DNA of 64,000 bases. It comes from Dictyobacter formicarum (lineage in GTDB: Bacteria > Chloroflexota > Ktedonobacteria > Ktedonobacterales > Ktedonobacteraceae). The stretch is taken from assembly GCF_016587435.1 (NCBI RefSeq), contig NZ_BNJJ01000017.1, forward strand, positions 1 through 64,000, written 5' to 3'. Positions 18,063 to 27,312 of the stretch are shown here, in pieces (the first letter of the stretch is position 1; every line of letters starts with the position of its first letter). The position numbers were made by a program, and so were the translations under genes. The notes below the pieces were generated by a model, which saw only the letters and a program-made list of their open reading frames with translations, ran no database searches and was not told the DNA's origin.

Positions 18063-18539
18063 TTAGTACATGGAATCATTATAGCCCCATGCATCGAGGG
18101 CGGGTAGCTCGATGCCCTGCTGGCTGAGTAGAGTGGCTATCTGCGAGCGATGGTCAATGCCGTGATTGATAGCCTGGATCGCTACGATGTAGGCCTGGCA
18201 CTCATAGGTTCCCCCGTCAAGGTAAAAGGTCTGACTGAGATCCCTCTCCTTCGAGATGGTAATCAGTGCTTTCCCCGACAGCTCCGCGCGCCTCCGCAGT
18301 TCGTCGAAGCCTACAAACGTGGTGAGTTCCTTCAGTGGTGGGGTAGGGGTAGTTCCAGTAAAAGACCGCACATAGCCTTCTTCAGAAGCGAACAGGTGCA
18401 TGAGGGTCTCGCGTACACTGCCAAATGTCCCGATCATGGTAGCGTCTAGCTGTTCATCGGTCAGCTGTTCACATGCGTCGAGCAGACGCAGGTTTGCCCA
18501 GAGGTTATATTCAAAAAAGTTGGGAAGTCCAGTGGTCAT
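18063..18539 (-). CDS. DinB family protein
   Basis: The ATG at 18539 is 8 bases after AAGGAG; an ATG six bases upstream is too close to that site. The protein is 158 residues and fits the classical DinB bundle: FFEYNLWANLRLLDACEQLTDEQL at the N-terminus, ETLMHLFASEEGYV in the second helix with a metal-binding His, and INHGIDHRSQIATLLSQQGI with the two further His residues, ending LDAWGYND. The three His residues fit the DinB metal site. Such proteins act as bacillithiol or mycothiol-type transferases or hydrolases; the cofactor here is unknown. Confidence 0.88.
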   Translation of the reverse strand: MTTGLPNFFEYNLWANLRLLDACEQLTDEQLDATMIGTFGSVRETLMHLFASEEGYVRSFTGTTPTPPLKELTTFVGFDELRRRAELSGKALITISKERDLSQTFYLDGGTYECQAYIVAIQAINHGIDHRSQIATLLSQQGIELPALDAWGYNDSMY

Positions 18540-18900
18540 TGTCATAACTCCTTCATAATCGATCTTCTAACAATGCGCAAGAAAACGCTGGAAGCCGAAG
18601 CTCCCATATCTTGCTGCTGGCTTTCTCATCCATTACATCGCTGACCAGAGCAGAGGAAACAGCGCGCAAAATCATGCCACGCCGCACTTCCAGGCAACAA
18701 ACAGCTCAACGTTCGTCGCCGCTGAGAGACACGCGATAGGTGGATGTAAGCATGGTGATATGTGTTTCCCTGTCGAAACAGGAAACAGCATGGAGTTAGC
18801 GACACACTGGCGTAGCCATCGAAACCTCCCAAAAAGTGTCAATATTTCCTTTAGGAGTATACGGGTTACCGGTAAATCCTGTCAAGAAGGGCGCCAATGA

Positions 18901-19047
18901 TTATTCGTTCGGTTCTGTTCATTGGTACAGGTGGAAAGCTGTCCACCTGCCGGGAGCGGCAGTCCTCTGCATGCCTTTGTGATCACCATGGTTGTGATCA
19001 TGGTGATTAGCCTTGGTCTCTGGCTCTCTGTGCGCCCGATTAAATAA
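18901..19047 (+). pseudogene. C-terminal membrane-helix remnant
   Basis: The frame is open from 18901 to a TAA at 19045 and ends ITMVVIMVISLGLWLSVRPIK, a typical last helix with a basic tail of a membrane protein. There is no start codon or ribosome site upstream. The rest of the 18540-19076 gap shows no feature. Probably a fragment left after deletion. Confidence 0.25.
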
Positions 19048-19076
19048 AAAGCAAGCGCCATGCTTTCAGGTGAGGC

Positions 19077-20027
19077 TCAGGGAGCGACCTGTAGTACGAT
19101 GCGCCCACGTCCATGTCCTATCTCGCTGAGGGCGTGGGCGTGGCTTGCCTCGGATAGCGGAAAAGTTCTGGCAACCGTGGTTTTGATCTGACCCTCAGCC
19201 ATCAGCCGGGCGATGTTCTGCAGGAGGCTGTTGGAGGGGAAGGGAAATGTCGGCGCGTTTTGCATGGCACGAATGCCAAGGCGGTTGGCTTCCTGCTGGG
19301 ATGGCTCCTCTCCAAGGAGTGAGATGAGGATGCCACCGCGTTTGACGACCTGCATGGAGCGCGCCAGAACCTCACCTCCTATCGTGTCCAGCACCACATC
19401 TATATCCTGTACCAACTCCTCAAATGGGGTTCTGGTGTAATCGATGACCATGTCAGCGCCCAGAGAGCGCACGAACTCTGTATTGGCCGCTGATGCCGTT
19501 CCGATGACCTGCGCGCCTCGCCACCTGGCGAACTGGACCGCGAACAGGCCGACCCCACCAGCGGCAGCATGAATGAGGATGCGCTGGCCCGGCTGGAGGT
19601 TCGCGTTTTCAAACAGTGCTGACCAGGCCACGGTGGCCCCTCCCGAAATCGTCGCCGCCTCCTCAAAACTGAGCTGCTCTGGCTTGAGGGCGAGCGTCTC
19701 CACTGCACCAGTTGTATACTCGGCGTAGGCTCCGTTGTTGGTGCGACCAAAGACCGCTTGCCCGACGTTGAACGCAGTCACGCCGGGGCCAACCTCGGCA
19801 ATGACGCCGGCGAGCGCGCTACCCGGAATATAGGGAAACGTGGCGGGACGAACGCTTTTAAACAGGCCCTGGCGCATCTTCCACTCTATCGGCAAGACGC
19901 CGACGGTATGAACGCGCACCAGCACCTCGCCCGCTTGCGGCCGTGGACAGGGGATCGACTCCAACACAAGCTGTTCCGGACCACCGTACCGCTGCACCTG
20001 TATGGCCTGCATCATCTTTTCTGACAT
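19077..20027 (-). CDS. NADP-dependent quinone oxidoreductase family (MDR)
   Basis: The ATG at 20027 (MSEKMMQAIQV) lies about 9 bases after AAGGA; the frame could start 18 bases earlier. The 316-residue product follows the zinc-independent medium-chain reductase plan. It has a GroES-like N-terminus (YGGPEQLVLESIPCPRPQAGEVLV, FPYIPGSALAGVIAEVG) and a nucleotide fold with AAAGGVGLFAVQFARWRGAQ. The end, FPLSEASHAHALSEIGHGRGRIVLQV, is typical. No Cys/His zinc cluster is seen. It probably reduces quinones or enones with NADPH. The next gene on the same strand is 190 bp upstream. Confidence 0.9.
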   Translation of the reverse strand: MSEKMMQAIQVQRYGGPEQLVLESIPCPRPQAGEVLVRVHTVGVLPIEWKMRQGLFKSVRPATFPYIPGSALAGVIAEVGPGVTAFNVGQAVFGRTNNGAYAEYTTGAVETLALKPEQLSFEEAATISGGATVAWSALFENANLQPGQRILIHAAAGGVGLFAVQFARWRGAQVIGTASAANTEFVRSLGADMVIDYTRTPFEELVQDIDVVLDTIGGEVLARSMQVVKRGGILISLLGEEPSQQEANRLGIRAMQNAPTFPFPSNSLLQNIARLMAEGQIKTTVARTFPLSEASHAHALSEIGHGRGRIVLQVAP

Positions 20028-20219
20028 GACATGCTTCCTTCCCAATACAATTATGGCCGATTATGTTGTGCACAATTGTATTGCTGCAAAAAATTTCTTC
20101 GTATTACTAAGCAGTATAGGAGGGAGCATATCTGCTGGTCGCTGTCCAAAAGGAGAGATGTCGCCTGAACAATAGGGCAGCTCGAAAGCTGTCCCATCGT
20201 ATCGAAGCATCGCAGTCGC

Positions 20220-21050
20220 TCAGGCGTTGCGCCAGGAGTATTCGGGCTGATAGCCCAGGAGCTTGCGGGCCTTCTTGATTGAGAGGAGCGTCTCAAACTC
20301 TTCTATCTCGCCCTTCAGGGGCACGCCGGGGAAGACCTCTGCCAGGAGTTCGCGGCTCGGGCGCTTCATGACGGTATCGGCGGCCGCGATAATAAAGGCT
20401 TCGGCCCCTCTGATGTCGGCTTCGATGCCCAGGCGACAGCTTTGGGCGACATCGCGGGCATCGACATAGCCCCACAGATTCCATTTGCGCAGCGTGGCAT
20501 CCTCAGAGAAAGCCGGGAAGCGCTTATAGTCATGGGGTTCCATGATATTGGAAAAGCGCAGCCCCACAAAAGGGATGCCGCTCCAGCGACTGAACTGGCG
20601 AGCCATCTCTTCTGAGATGACTTTGGAGAGCGCGTAGCTGGACTCTGGATACAGAGGATGTTCCTCATCGATCGGCGCGTAGACAGGTTTCTCGCGCTCA
20701 AATGGCAGTCCCAGCGTGGTTTCGCTGGATGCCCAGACCACTCGCTGCAACTTTAACGTCGTGGCTGCGCTGAAGATATTATAAGTACTGAGTGTATTGT
20801 TGCGAAATGTCGCCTCCTCTGGCTGAATACCAGGGGCGGGAATCGCGCCCAGATGGACGACCGCATCGCTTCCATGCAGCACCTCAAATACCTGTCCTAG
20901 ATCGGTGAGATCCGTTTTAATAAAAGGACACAGCCGCTCCTGGGGTGGCAGCAGATCTACGCTCAGAACCTCATAGTTATGCGCCAGCAGATCCTTGATC
21001 ACTGCTCGCCCGGCCTTGCCACTTCCACCAGTAACAACAACTTTTTTCAT
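20220..21050 (-). CDS. NAD-dependent epimerase/dehydratase (extended SDR)
   Basis: The ATG at 21050 follows GGAGGG. The 276-residue product has the N-terminal nucleotide motif VVVTGGSGKAGRAV, a conserved VVHLGAIPAPG, and the catalytic YALSK (Tyr-x3-Lys) preceded by ASSETTLG. The substrate pocket includes LRFSNIMEPHDYKRF. Members act on nucleotide sugars or uronates; this short form most resembles uronate dehydrogenase-like proteins, but the substrate cannot be read. It is followed downstream by the quinone oxidoreductase gene on the same strand. Confidence 0.85.
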   Translation of the reverse strand: MKKVVVTGGSGKAGRAVIKDLLAHNYEVLSVDLLPPQERLCPFIKTDLTDLGQVFEVLHGSDAVVHLGAIPAPGIQPEEATFRNNTLSTYNIFSAATTLKLQRVVWASSETTLGLPFEREKPVYAPIDEEHPLYPESSYALSKVISEEMARQFSRWSGIPFVGLRFSNIMEPHDYKRFPAFSEDATLRKWNLWGYVDARDVAQSCRLGIEADIRGAEAFIIAAADTVMKRPSRELLAEVFPGVPLKGEIEEFETLLSIKKARKLLGYQPEYSWRNA

Positions 21051-21532
21051 TACTATTCCCTCCAAGAACGCGAACCTATTAATAATAATAATCTACATTC
21101 TTTCATGCGCAACTATTCGCATTTATCGATCAATGGCAATTCTGCAGTCATCATATTCTATCATGTTTTATGGCACAGATGCTTTTTATCGTCCCCCTTA
21201 CTGAACTTTTTGCTCATCACTTGAATATATATTAATCTAGCTAATCTTTCGTATGCATTAGCAACTGTCCCCGTATCGTATTGAGTATAAATTGACGCAT
21301 ATCCATCTGTGCGATAATTCAAGTGGCGTCGTCATTGTGCAATTTTTCCCTCGTGGATGCTTATATATTCATTCTGTCATATTCCTCTGAAGCACATTGA
21401 GAGAGAGGTGATCGACATCTTGTCGGTCAAGTTGTCCTCTCCTAAAAGGGACTGGGGCCGTGAGTGTATGCATGGTGCGGTCTTTCCTTTTTCTTAGACG
21501 TGATTTTGAGTTCCTTCATATAGTATGTGAGA
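21051..21532. other. AT-rich intergenic region
   Basis: No gene is seen. A weak inverted repeat GAGAGG/CCTCTC encloses GAC-ATCTT-GTC near 21397-21440 and could be a leader hairpin. The region then runs into a copy of the NmrA-gene flank. Confidence 0.4.
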
Positions 21533-21790
21533 CCAGAACACAGCTCTGAAACAGAATTGAACACCCCTTCCTCGTGAACACAGGGAGTTTCCTGCTGCCC
21601 GGTAGACGAGACAAGCGGGCGTCAACTCTGCCTTCCTCACTTACTTTTGCACTCTAGAACTGCTCAGCCAATCCTCGAAAGACTCGTCGTTGAGGGGCAA
21701 ATCTGTTATTATAGTGGCGTTTAGACGAATGCTTGCAAAAGTGTCTACATGTCAAATTATGCAGGCATGAGTGCACAGAGACGAAAAAAA
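21533..21790. repeat. duplicated NmrA-locus flanks with the gene deleted
   Basis: 21533-21681 matches 26035-26192, the 3' flank and last codons of the NmrA gene. On the minus strand it still encodes ESFEDWLSS...RVQK-stop, compared with RFEDWLSNNIVQK-stop in the intact gene. 21681-21790 then matches 27161-27220, the other side of that gene. Both right flanks contain ATCTGTTATTAT and an ATG reading M-S-x-x-R-R-K, the start of a lost divergent gene. The copy has thus lost about 1 kb. Confidence 0.8.
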
Positions 21791-21968
21791 AGAAATAGAG
21801 GGAAGAAACCGTTTTGCAGCCGCTTTCTTCCCTCTGTGGCAAGCGCTACCCAAGAGGACGCCCGACAGACACCAGTATAGAGGAATTGTAGAGAAAAGCA
21901 CTGTCCATCGGTTGCCATCTCACCTTCCATGGCTGTTCCTGGTCGCGTCGTGGGGAGGGAAAAAAGCT

Positions 21969-24818
21969 ATGACGAAAACGTCGTATCGAGAGCAAGATCA
22001 CACTTTCGGTCAGCAGATGTTGGCCCTGCGAATGGCGACCGGACTGACCCAGGCAGAGCTGGGAAAGATCCTCGGCGTCTCCCGACATACCGTAGGTGCC
22101 TGGGAGGCCGGGGAGAGTTATCCCAAGGCCGAGCACCTCAAGGCCTTTATCAGGCTGCTCTTTGAGCAACAAGGGTTTCAAGCAGGGAGTGAGGAGGAGC
22201 AGATCAGAGCCTTGTGGCGTTCGGCTCATCAGAAGGTGCTGCTGGATGAGCCATGGCTGAAATCGCTCCTTGAGCAGCAGGTTGTTCCCCTGGTATCAAC
22301 TCTTACTGAAGAGAAGGACCCTCCTCCCGCCATCGCGGAGCAACTGCGCCTCTGGACCGTCCCCTATGCTCGCAATCCTCACTTCACCGGTCGAGAAGAG
22401 CTTCTCGACCAGCTTACACAGCACTTTCAGTCTCAGGATATGGAGACACGCACCCTGCGCCACGTTGCCTTGACTCAGACTCAGGTCCTCAAAGGCCTGG
22501 GAGGTATTGGGAAGACGCAGACTGCCATCGAGTATGCCTATAGATCACGTGAACAGGAACGCTATACGCATACGCTATGGATCGCGGCGGCGAGCGAAGA
22601 AGTGATGATCGCCAGCTTTACCTCGCTGGCTGCGCGCTTGCCCGAACTCGCGGCGCAATCTGAGACCGATCCGTATAAGCTGATGCTCAGCGTCAAGCGT
22701 TGGCTAGAACAATGCCATGATTCCTGGTTGCTGATTGTGGATAACGCCGATGATCTGGCCCTGGTACAACCCTATTTGCCGATAGAGGGCAACGGCTGCT
22801 TGCTCTTTACCACGCGCGCCAGTGCTGTCGGGAACCTGGCCTCTGCCATCGACGTTGAGACAATGGGCCTGCTGGAAGGTGCGCATCTGCTATTACGGCG
22901 TGCGCATCTGCTGGAAGGTGCCTCCGACGATCTCATGAATGATGCCTCTAGCGTGGTCGCTGAGTTGGGTCAATTTCCCCTGGCTATCGACCAGGCGGGG
23001 GCATATATCGAAGAGACGCGATGCAGTATCAATGACTACCTGTTGCTGTATCGGCAGCATCGCCATCGCCTGCTTGCTCGTCGTGGCCTCCAAATGACGG
23101 GCTATCCCGATTCGGTCGCTACGACCTGGGAACTCTCGTTTCGGCAAGTGGAGCGGATGAATTCGGCATCCGCTGAACTGCTGCATCTCTGCGCCTTGCT
23201 CGCTCCTGACCGCATTCCCGAAGAGTTGCTTGAGCAAGGAAGCCCATACTGGCCGCCTGCGCTTCAGGAGGCCACGGCTGACCTCTTTAGTTTCAATCAG
23301 CTTATTGAACCGCTCCTGGCCTTTTCCCTGGTGAAGCGTCTTTCGACCGACCGTCAGTTAAGTATCCATCGACTGGTACAGGCAGTACAGTTGGGGGGAA
23401 TGTCGCCCCAGGAGCAGCGCCAGTGGAGCGAGCGATTGGTGCGCGCGCTGAATGCGAGCTTTCCCGAGCATTCAGACGAGCCCAACACATGGCCCCAATG
23501 CATGCGCTATCTGGAACAGGTGCAGGTCTGCGATGTCTTGATTGAGCATCACCACCTCCAGTTTCCCGAAGCGGCCGATCTGCTCGACCGGGCTGGCAGC
23601 TATTTCCTTGAGCATTTTATGCCTGGCCAGGCGGAACCTCTCTACCGGCGGGCGTTAGCCATACGTGAGCAGCAGTGGGGAGGCGAGCATCCTCAGACGG
23701 CCAGCAGTCTGTACCACCTGGCCACCCTGTACCGGGCGAACAGCGACTTTGCGCAGGCCGAGCCGTTGTTTGAGCGGGCGCTGGCGATTCGCCAGCAGCA
23801 GTTGGGGGCAGAGCATCTGGAGACAGCGGCCTGCTTACATGGCCTGGCGAGCCTCTATGAGTCGCAACGGCGCACAGAGAAAGGCGAAGTCCTGGCCCGA
23901 CGGGCTCTCGACATTTACGAGCAGCAGTTGGGGGCAGACGACTTGGAAACAACCCCGGTCAGAAGAACACTGGCTCTCCTGTATATGCGCCAGGAACGCC
24001 TCGAGGTAGCTGAGGCGTTGTTCCAGCACAATCTGGCCATTTGTGAGCGCCAGCTGGGGCCAGAGCATCCGCAGACCGCCACGACTCTGAATGGTCTCGC
24101 ATTTATCTATGTACCTCAGGGACGCTACCAGGAGGCGGAACGATACTATCGGCGCGTCCTTGCCATCCGTGAGAAGTACTTTGGTCCAACCCATTATCAG
24201 ACCGCACTGGTGATTTACAACCTGGGAAATCTGTATCGAGAGCAAGGCCGTTATGAGGAGGCAGAGCCATTGGCGCAACAAGCTCTGGCGCTCTATGAGC
24301 AGCACCTTGGTCCGCAGCATGTGTATCTGGCAGATAGCTTCATTGCGCTGGCTGACATCTTGTGGCATCTCGGGAAGTACCCCCAGGCGGAAGAGCTGGC
24401 CCGGCAAGCCCTGGACCTGCATGAAGCACATCTTAGTCCTGTTCATGAATACATTGCGAAAGATCTGACCATCCTGGGCGCCATCTATCGGGAGCAGGGC
24501 CGGTACGTTGAGGCCGAGCCGCTCTTTCAACGCGCCCTGCAGATAAATGTGCGACGTTTATTAGGTTCCATCATCATCCTCTATGAGTTTGCGCTCTTGC
24601 GGGAGGCGCAGGGCCAGGACGAGCAAGCCTATGCGCTCCATCAACAAGCGCTCGCAGCATGTCAGCAGGTCGGGCGAACAGAGACCCATCCCGAGATGCT
24701 GGCCATTCGCCAGCATCTAGCGACCTTGCAGCGTCGCCTGGGGCGTCCCGAAGATGCAGCCAGTCGGGGAGGGATGCAAACCTTGAGCGCCTACGATGGA
24801 GCTCAGGCAGGATCGTGA
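21969..24818 (+). CDS. XRE / NB-ARC / TPR STAND-type regulator
   Basis: The ATG at 21969 follows GGGAGGG with a 9-base gap; the frame is open further upstream but lacks a start signal. The 949-residue protein begins with an XRE-type helix-turn-helix (LRMATGLTQAELGKILG, VSRHTVGAWEAG, about residues 12-66). The NB-ARC ATPase has FTGREELLDQL near 140, P-loop GLGGIGKTQTAIEYAY near 176 and Walker B LLIVDNADDL near 253. About nine 42-residue tetratricopeptide repeats (A-x-x-L-Y-x-x-Q-G-R-Y-x-E-A-E-P-L) fill 550-940. In Actinobacteria and Chloroflexota such proteins are putative switch-like regulators or defence sensors. No partner gene indicates which applies here. Confidence 0.9.
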   Translation: MTKTSYREQDHTFGQQMLALRMATGLTQAELGKILGVSRHTVGAWEAGESYPKAEHLKAFIRLLFEQQGFQAGSEEEQIRALWRSAHQKVLLDEPWLKSLLEQQVVPLVSTLTEEKDPPPAIAEQLRLWTVPYARNPHFTGREELLDQLTQHFQSQDMETRTLRHVALTQTQVLKGLGGIGKTQTAIEYAYRSREQERYTHTLWIAAASEEVMIASFTSLAARLPELAAQSETDPYKLMLSVKRWLEQCHDSWLLIVDNADDLALVQPYLPIEGNGCLLFTTRASAVGNLASAIDVETMGLLEGAHLLLRRAHLLEGASDDLMNDASSVVAELGQFPLAIDQAGAYIEETRCSINDYLLLYRQHRHRLLARRGLQMTGYPDSVATTWELSFRQVERMNSASAELLHLCALLAPDRIPEELLEQGSPYWPPALQEATADLFSFNQLIEPLLAFSLVKRLSTDRQLSIHRLVQAVQLGGMSPQEQRQWSERLVRALNASFPEHSDEPNTWPQCMRYLEQVQVCDVLIEHHHLQFPEAADLLDRAGSYFLEHFMPGQAEPLYRRALAIREQQWGGEHPQTASSLYHLATLYRANSDFAQAEPLFERALAIRQQQLGAEHLETAACLHGLASLYESQRRTEKGEVLARRALDIYEQQLGADDLETTPVRRTLALLYMRQERLEVAEALFQHNLAICERQLGPEHPQTATTLNGLAFIYVPQGRYQEAERYYRRVLAIREKYFGPTHYQTALVIYNLGNLYREQGRYEEAEPLAQQALALYEQHLGPQHVYLADSFIALADILWHLGKYPQAEELARQALDLHEAHLSPVHEYIAKDLTILGAIYREQGRYVEAEPLFQRALQINVRRLLGSIIILYEFALLREAQGQDEQAYALHQQALAACQQVGRTETHPEMLAIRQHLATLQRRLGRPEDAASRGGMQTLSAYDGAQAGS

Positions 24819-25501
24819 CTTTCTTTTTTCTCTCGTTCAAACCTTTGTTTCTGGTATGCTTTTCTTGTGGGTCTACGTTCATAGGTGGTAAACACCCAGA
24901 AAAGCCAGAGGGCAGAGCAAATTCCTATGCTTACCCCAGGACTCCAGAACGCGAGTAGCAGCGCGAGCAGATAACAGGGAGCGCCCAGGGCGTAGTCGCG
25001 GCTCCTGGTATGTATTAACTTTGGCGAAACAGAGTCTTTAAGGAGGTGAGACTGATGAGCGGCTAACCACCAGAGCAGGTTATACACGAGGTTGGTCATC
25101 AGGAAAAGACCCGCATAGATAACACAGACCACCCCTGCGACTGGTGTGGTGAGGTACGTTGCAACCAGCTGAGTCGGAAAGGGCACGGTTGTCACTAATA
25201 AGAGTAAGAAGCCATTGGCGAGCATGAAGAGTGTATCGGACTTATCAATCAGCTTGAACATGACGTGATGGCTTATCCACATGATGAGGATGGTGGCGAA
25301 ACTAATAAAGAAGGCCAGATAGGAAGGCCAGCGCAGCAGGAGCATCTTCACCAGATGCTCCGAGGTAGGAGGATTGTCGAGTGCCGGGACTTGCAAACTG
25401 AAGACCAGTAAGGTGATAGCGACAGCAAAGACGCCATCGCTGAATGCTTCGATTCTGCTCGTTTCTTTCTCACCACGTGTTTCGTGTCGCTCTTCAATCA
25501 T
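24803..25501 (-). CDS. TMEM175-family potassium channel-like protein
   Basis: The 232-residue product begins RIEAFSDGVFAVAITLLVFSLQVP, the signature first helix of the DUF1211/TMEM175 family (R-x3-FSDGVFAIAxTLL). Five more hydrophobic segments follow (LAFFISFATILIMWISHHVMF, LANGFLLLLVTTVPFPT and others). Bacterial members form potassium-conducting tetramers without the usual selectivity filter. The start codon overlaps the stop of the upstream DUF1269 gene (ATGA), so the two are translationally coupled. The 3' end overlaps the convergent STAND gene by 16 bp. Confidence 0.9.
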   Translation of the reverse strand: MIEERHETRGEKETSRIEAFSDGVFAVAITLLVFSLQVPALDNPPTSEHLVKMLLLRWPSYLAFFISFATILIMWISHHVMFKLIDKSDTLFMLANGFLLLLVTTVPFPTQLVATYLTTPVAGVVCVIYAGLFLMTNLVYNLLWWLAAHQSHLLKDSVSPKLIHTRSRDYALGAPCYLLALLLAFWSPGVSIGICSALWLFWVFTTYERRPTRKAYQKQRFEREKKESHDPA

Positions 25502-25944
25502 ACTCTCTCCCCTGCACTGGCTGCTGCTTTCAATTGGACTTTCTGTTCTTCTGTAAACCCGGCGTAGATGAGAGTGCCACGAAACTGTCTGAATTGAATA
25601 AGTATTTCCCTACTGGCAGATGGCTCTATCAGGCAGAATAAGGCCGAACTGCCAGATTGAAACACTTGTTTGAACTTCTCGATGAACCAATCATCAATGT
25701 GATATTCCAGGCCCGAGAGCAACGTCTTGATCACGAACGTCCAAAGCTCAGAAGTGAATCCGTTCTCGCTGAGTGGATGAGACCACTGCTTGACGAGCAA
25801 CTCGCCTGTCTGCTTGTAGGTAACCACCGCAGCATCATCGATCGGGAAGGATTCATCTTTCAGCGTCTCCTCAAACTCATCAAACAGGCGTTCAGCTCCC
25901 CTCTCATCGTCAAAGAGGAGAACGATCATCGTACTATCTGCCAT
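25498..25944 (-). CDS. DUF1269-family protein
   Basis: The ATG at 25944 follows AGAGGA and gives 148 residues. The sequence fits DUF1269: an N-terminal strand and helix MIVLLFDDERGAERLFDEFEE, then the conserved end YHIDDWFIEKFKQVFQSG, SSALFCLI and FRGTLIYAGFTEEQKVQL. The central Gly-rich helices common in the family are replaced by a single segment, FVIKTLLSGLE. The role is unknown. It sits immediately upstream of, and overlaps, the TMEM175-like gene, so a role in the same membrane process is plausible. Confidence 0.75.
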   Translation of the reverse strand: MADSTMIVLLFDDERGAERLFDEFEETLKDESFPIDDAAVVTYKQTGELLVKQWSHPLSENGFTSELWTFVIKTLLSGLEYHIDDWFIEKFKQVFQSGSSALFCLIEPSASREILIQFRQFRGTLIYAGFTEEQKVQLKAAASAGERV

Positions 25945-26034
25945 ACTGCTATTCCTCTTCTTTCTTCTCAATGGTCGCAGAAAAATACTCTTCCTATATC
26001 TTCAACATGTATACATTTCAAAGCCATACCAATG

Positions 26035-26151
26035 CCCAGAACACAGCTTTGAAACAGAGTTGAACGCCCTTGCTCGTGAACACAGACCATTTCTTACTGA
26101 GCTGGTAGACAAGACAACCTGAGCGCCAACTCTGCTTATTTCCTTATTTTC
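26035..26151. repeat. second copy of the NmrA 3' flank
   Basis: This stretch between the DUF1269 and NmrA genes matches 21533-21640 (shared core ACACAGCTYTGAAACAGARTT). The match continues into the last codons of the intact NmrA gene. Confidence 0.75.
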
Positions 26152-26907
26152 TTACTTTTGCACGATGTTGTTGCTGAGCCAATCCTCGAAACGGGTCGGG
26201 GCGATACGCGCATGCTCGCCTGGGATGAGGGAGTAATCTTCCAATTCTGTGCCATAGAAGTGTGCATGGACGTCCGTGATCACCTGACGTGTGTCTTTGT
26301 TCGCACTCAAAAATCGACGCACGATTTCATCCATCCGTATCTTTTCGGGACCAGCCAGTTCAGTCATGCCATTTACCGGCGCTTCGAGCGCGACATCGGC
26401 CAATGCGGTCGCCACGTCATCCGACCAGATCGGCTGCATAAAGGCAGGCGACAGGCGAATCGTACGTCCATCGCTGGCCGCTTCGGCAATGCCACCAATA
26501 AACTCGAAGAACTGCGTTGCGCGCAGAATGGTATAGGGTACCTGCGAAGCCTTGATCAGGTGTTCCTGAGCCACCTTTGCTCGGTAGTACCCATTCTCGG
26601 GAAGACGGTCGATACCGACAACCGAGAGCGCGACGTGATGTCCCACGCCAGCGACCGCTTCTGCTGCCAGCAGATGGCGAGTTGACGTCTCAAAAAACTC
26701 TAACACTGCCCTGTCTTCCCATGAAGGCGCATTCGTCACATCGACGACCACCTGAGCGCCGATAAGCGCTTCGGCCAGTCCTTCCCCCGTAATGGTGTTA
26801 ACGCCTGTGCTCGGTGATGCCGCCACGACCTCGTGCCCACGCTCACGGAGCTTCTTCACCAGCTTTTTTCCAATAAGCCCGCTCCCACCAATAACGATAA
26901 TTTTCAT
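26152..26907 (-). CDS. NmrA-like NAD(P)-binding protein (atypical SDR)
   Basis: The ATG at 26907 has GGAGGATC upstream. The 251-residue product opens with MKIIVIGGSGLIGKKLVKKL, a GxxGxxG nucleotide motif. It continues VVDVTNAPSWED, HHVALSVVGIDRLPENGYYRAKVAQEHLI and YTILRATQFFEFI, all typical of NmrA/NDUFA9-like atypical dehydrogenases. The Tyr and Lys of the YxxxK pair are present in GYYRAK. Such proteins act as redox sensors or reductases; the substrate is unknown. The locus is duplicated, with the gene itself deleted, at 21533-21790. Confidence 0.88.
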   Translation of the reverse strand: MKIIVIGGSGLIGKKLVKKLRERGHEVVAASPSTGVNTITGEGLAEALIGAQVVVDVTNAPSWEDRAVLEFFETSTRHLLAAEAVAGVGHHVALSVVGIDRLPENGYYRAKVAQEHLIKASQVPYTILRATQFFEFIGGIAEAASDGRTIRLSPAFMQPIWSDDVATALADVALEAPVNGMTELAGPEKIRMDEIVRRFLSANKDTRQVITDVHAHFYGTELEDYSLIPGEHARIAPTRFEDWLSNNIVQK

Positions 26908-27312
26908 ATGATCCTCCTACTCATAAGCCCTCAATGTGGGCTTTTTGTATGCAAATATGCATATGCACCTGTTAACTGCTCAGCAGTGCTGATCCCCTCT
27001 TTTGTAGAGCTTCTCTTACCAGCATGCTTTGAGCATTTCGCCTTGTCTGCTGCAAGTATAAAAGTTTGTGCAGAAGAAAGCACTCTGCATCACCGACCAT
27101 CTCACTTGCCATCTCACCCTGCTTTGTTGTAGAGGGAAGGCGTATTCGAGGGAAGTGAAAGACGCATCGTTGAGAGGCCAATCTGTTATTATGAAGGCAT
27201 GAGTTCAGAGAGACGAAAAAGAAGGCTCTCCGTCTGTATATTCAACAGGACAGGATGGAAGAGGTCAATGTTCTTTTGGCAGGTGCGGACACCGGATAAC
27301 AGAGTAGCAAGT
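26908..27312. other. intergenic region with remnant of a divergent gene start
   Basis: No intact gene is seen in 405 bp. At 27199 an ATG (reading M-S-S-E-R-R-K-R-R) lies 8 bp after a TTATTAT box that matches the copy at 21710-21716. It looks like the beginning of a lost gene divergent from NmrA. Confidence 0.4.
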
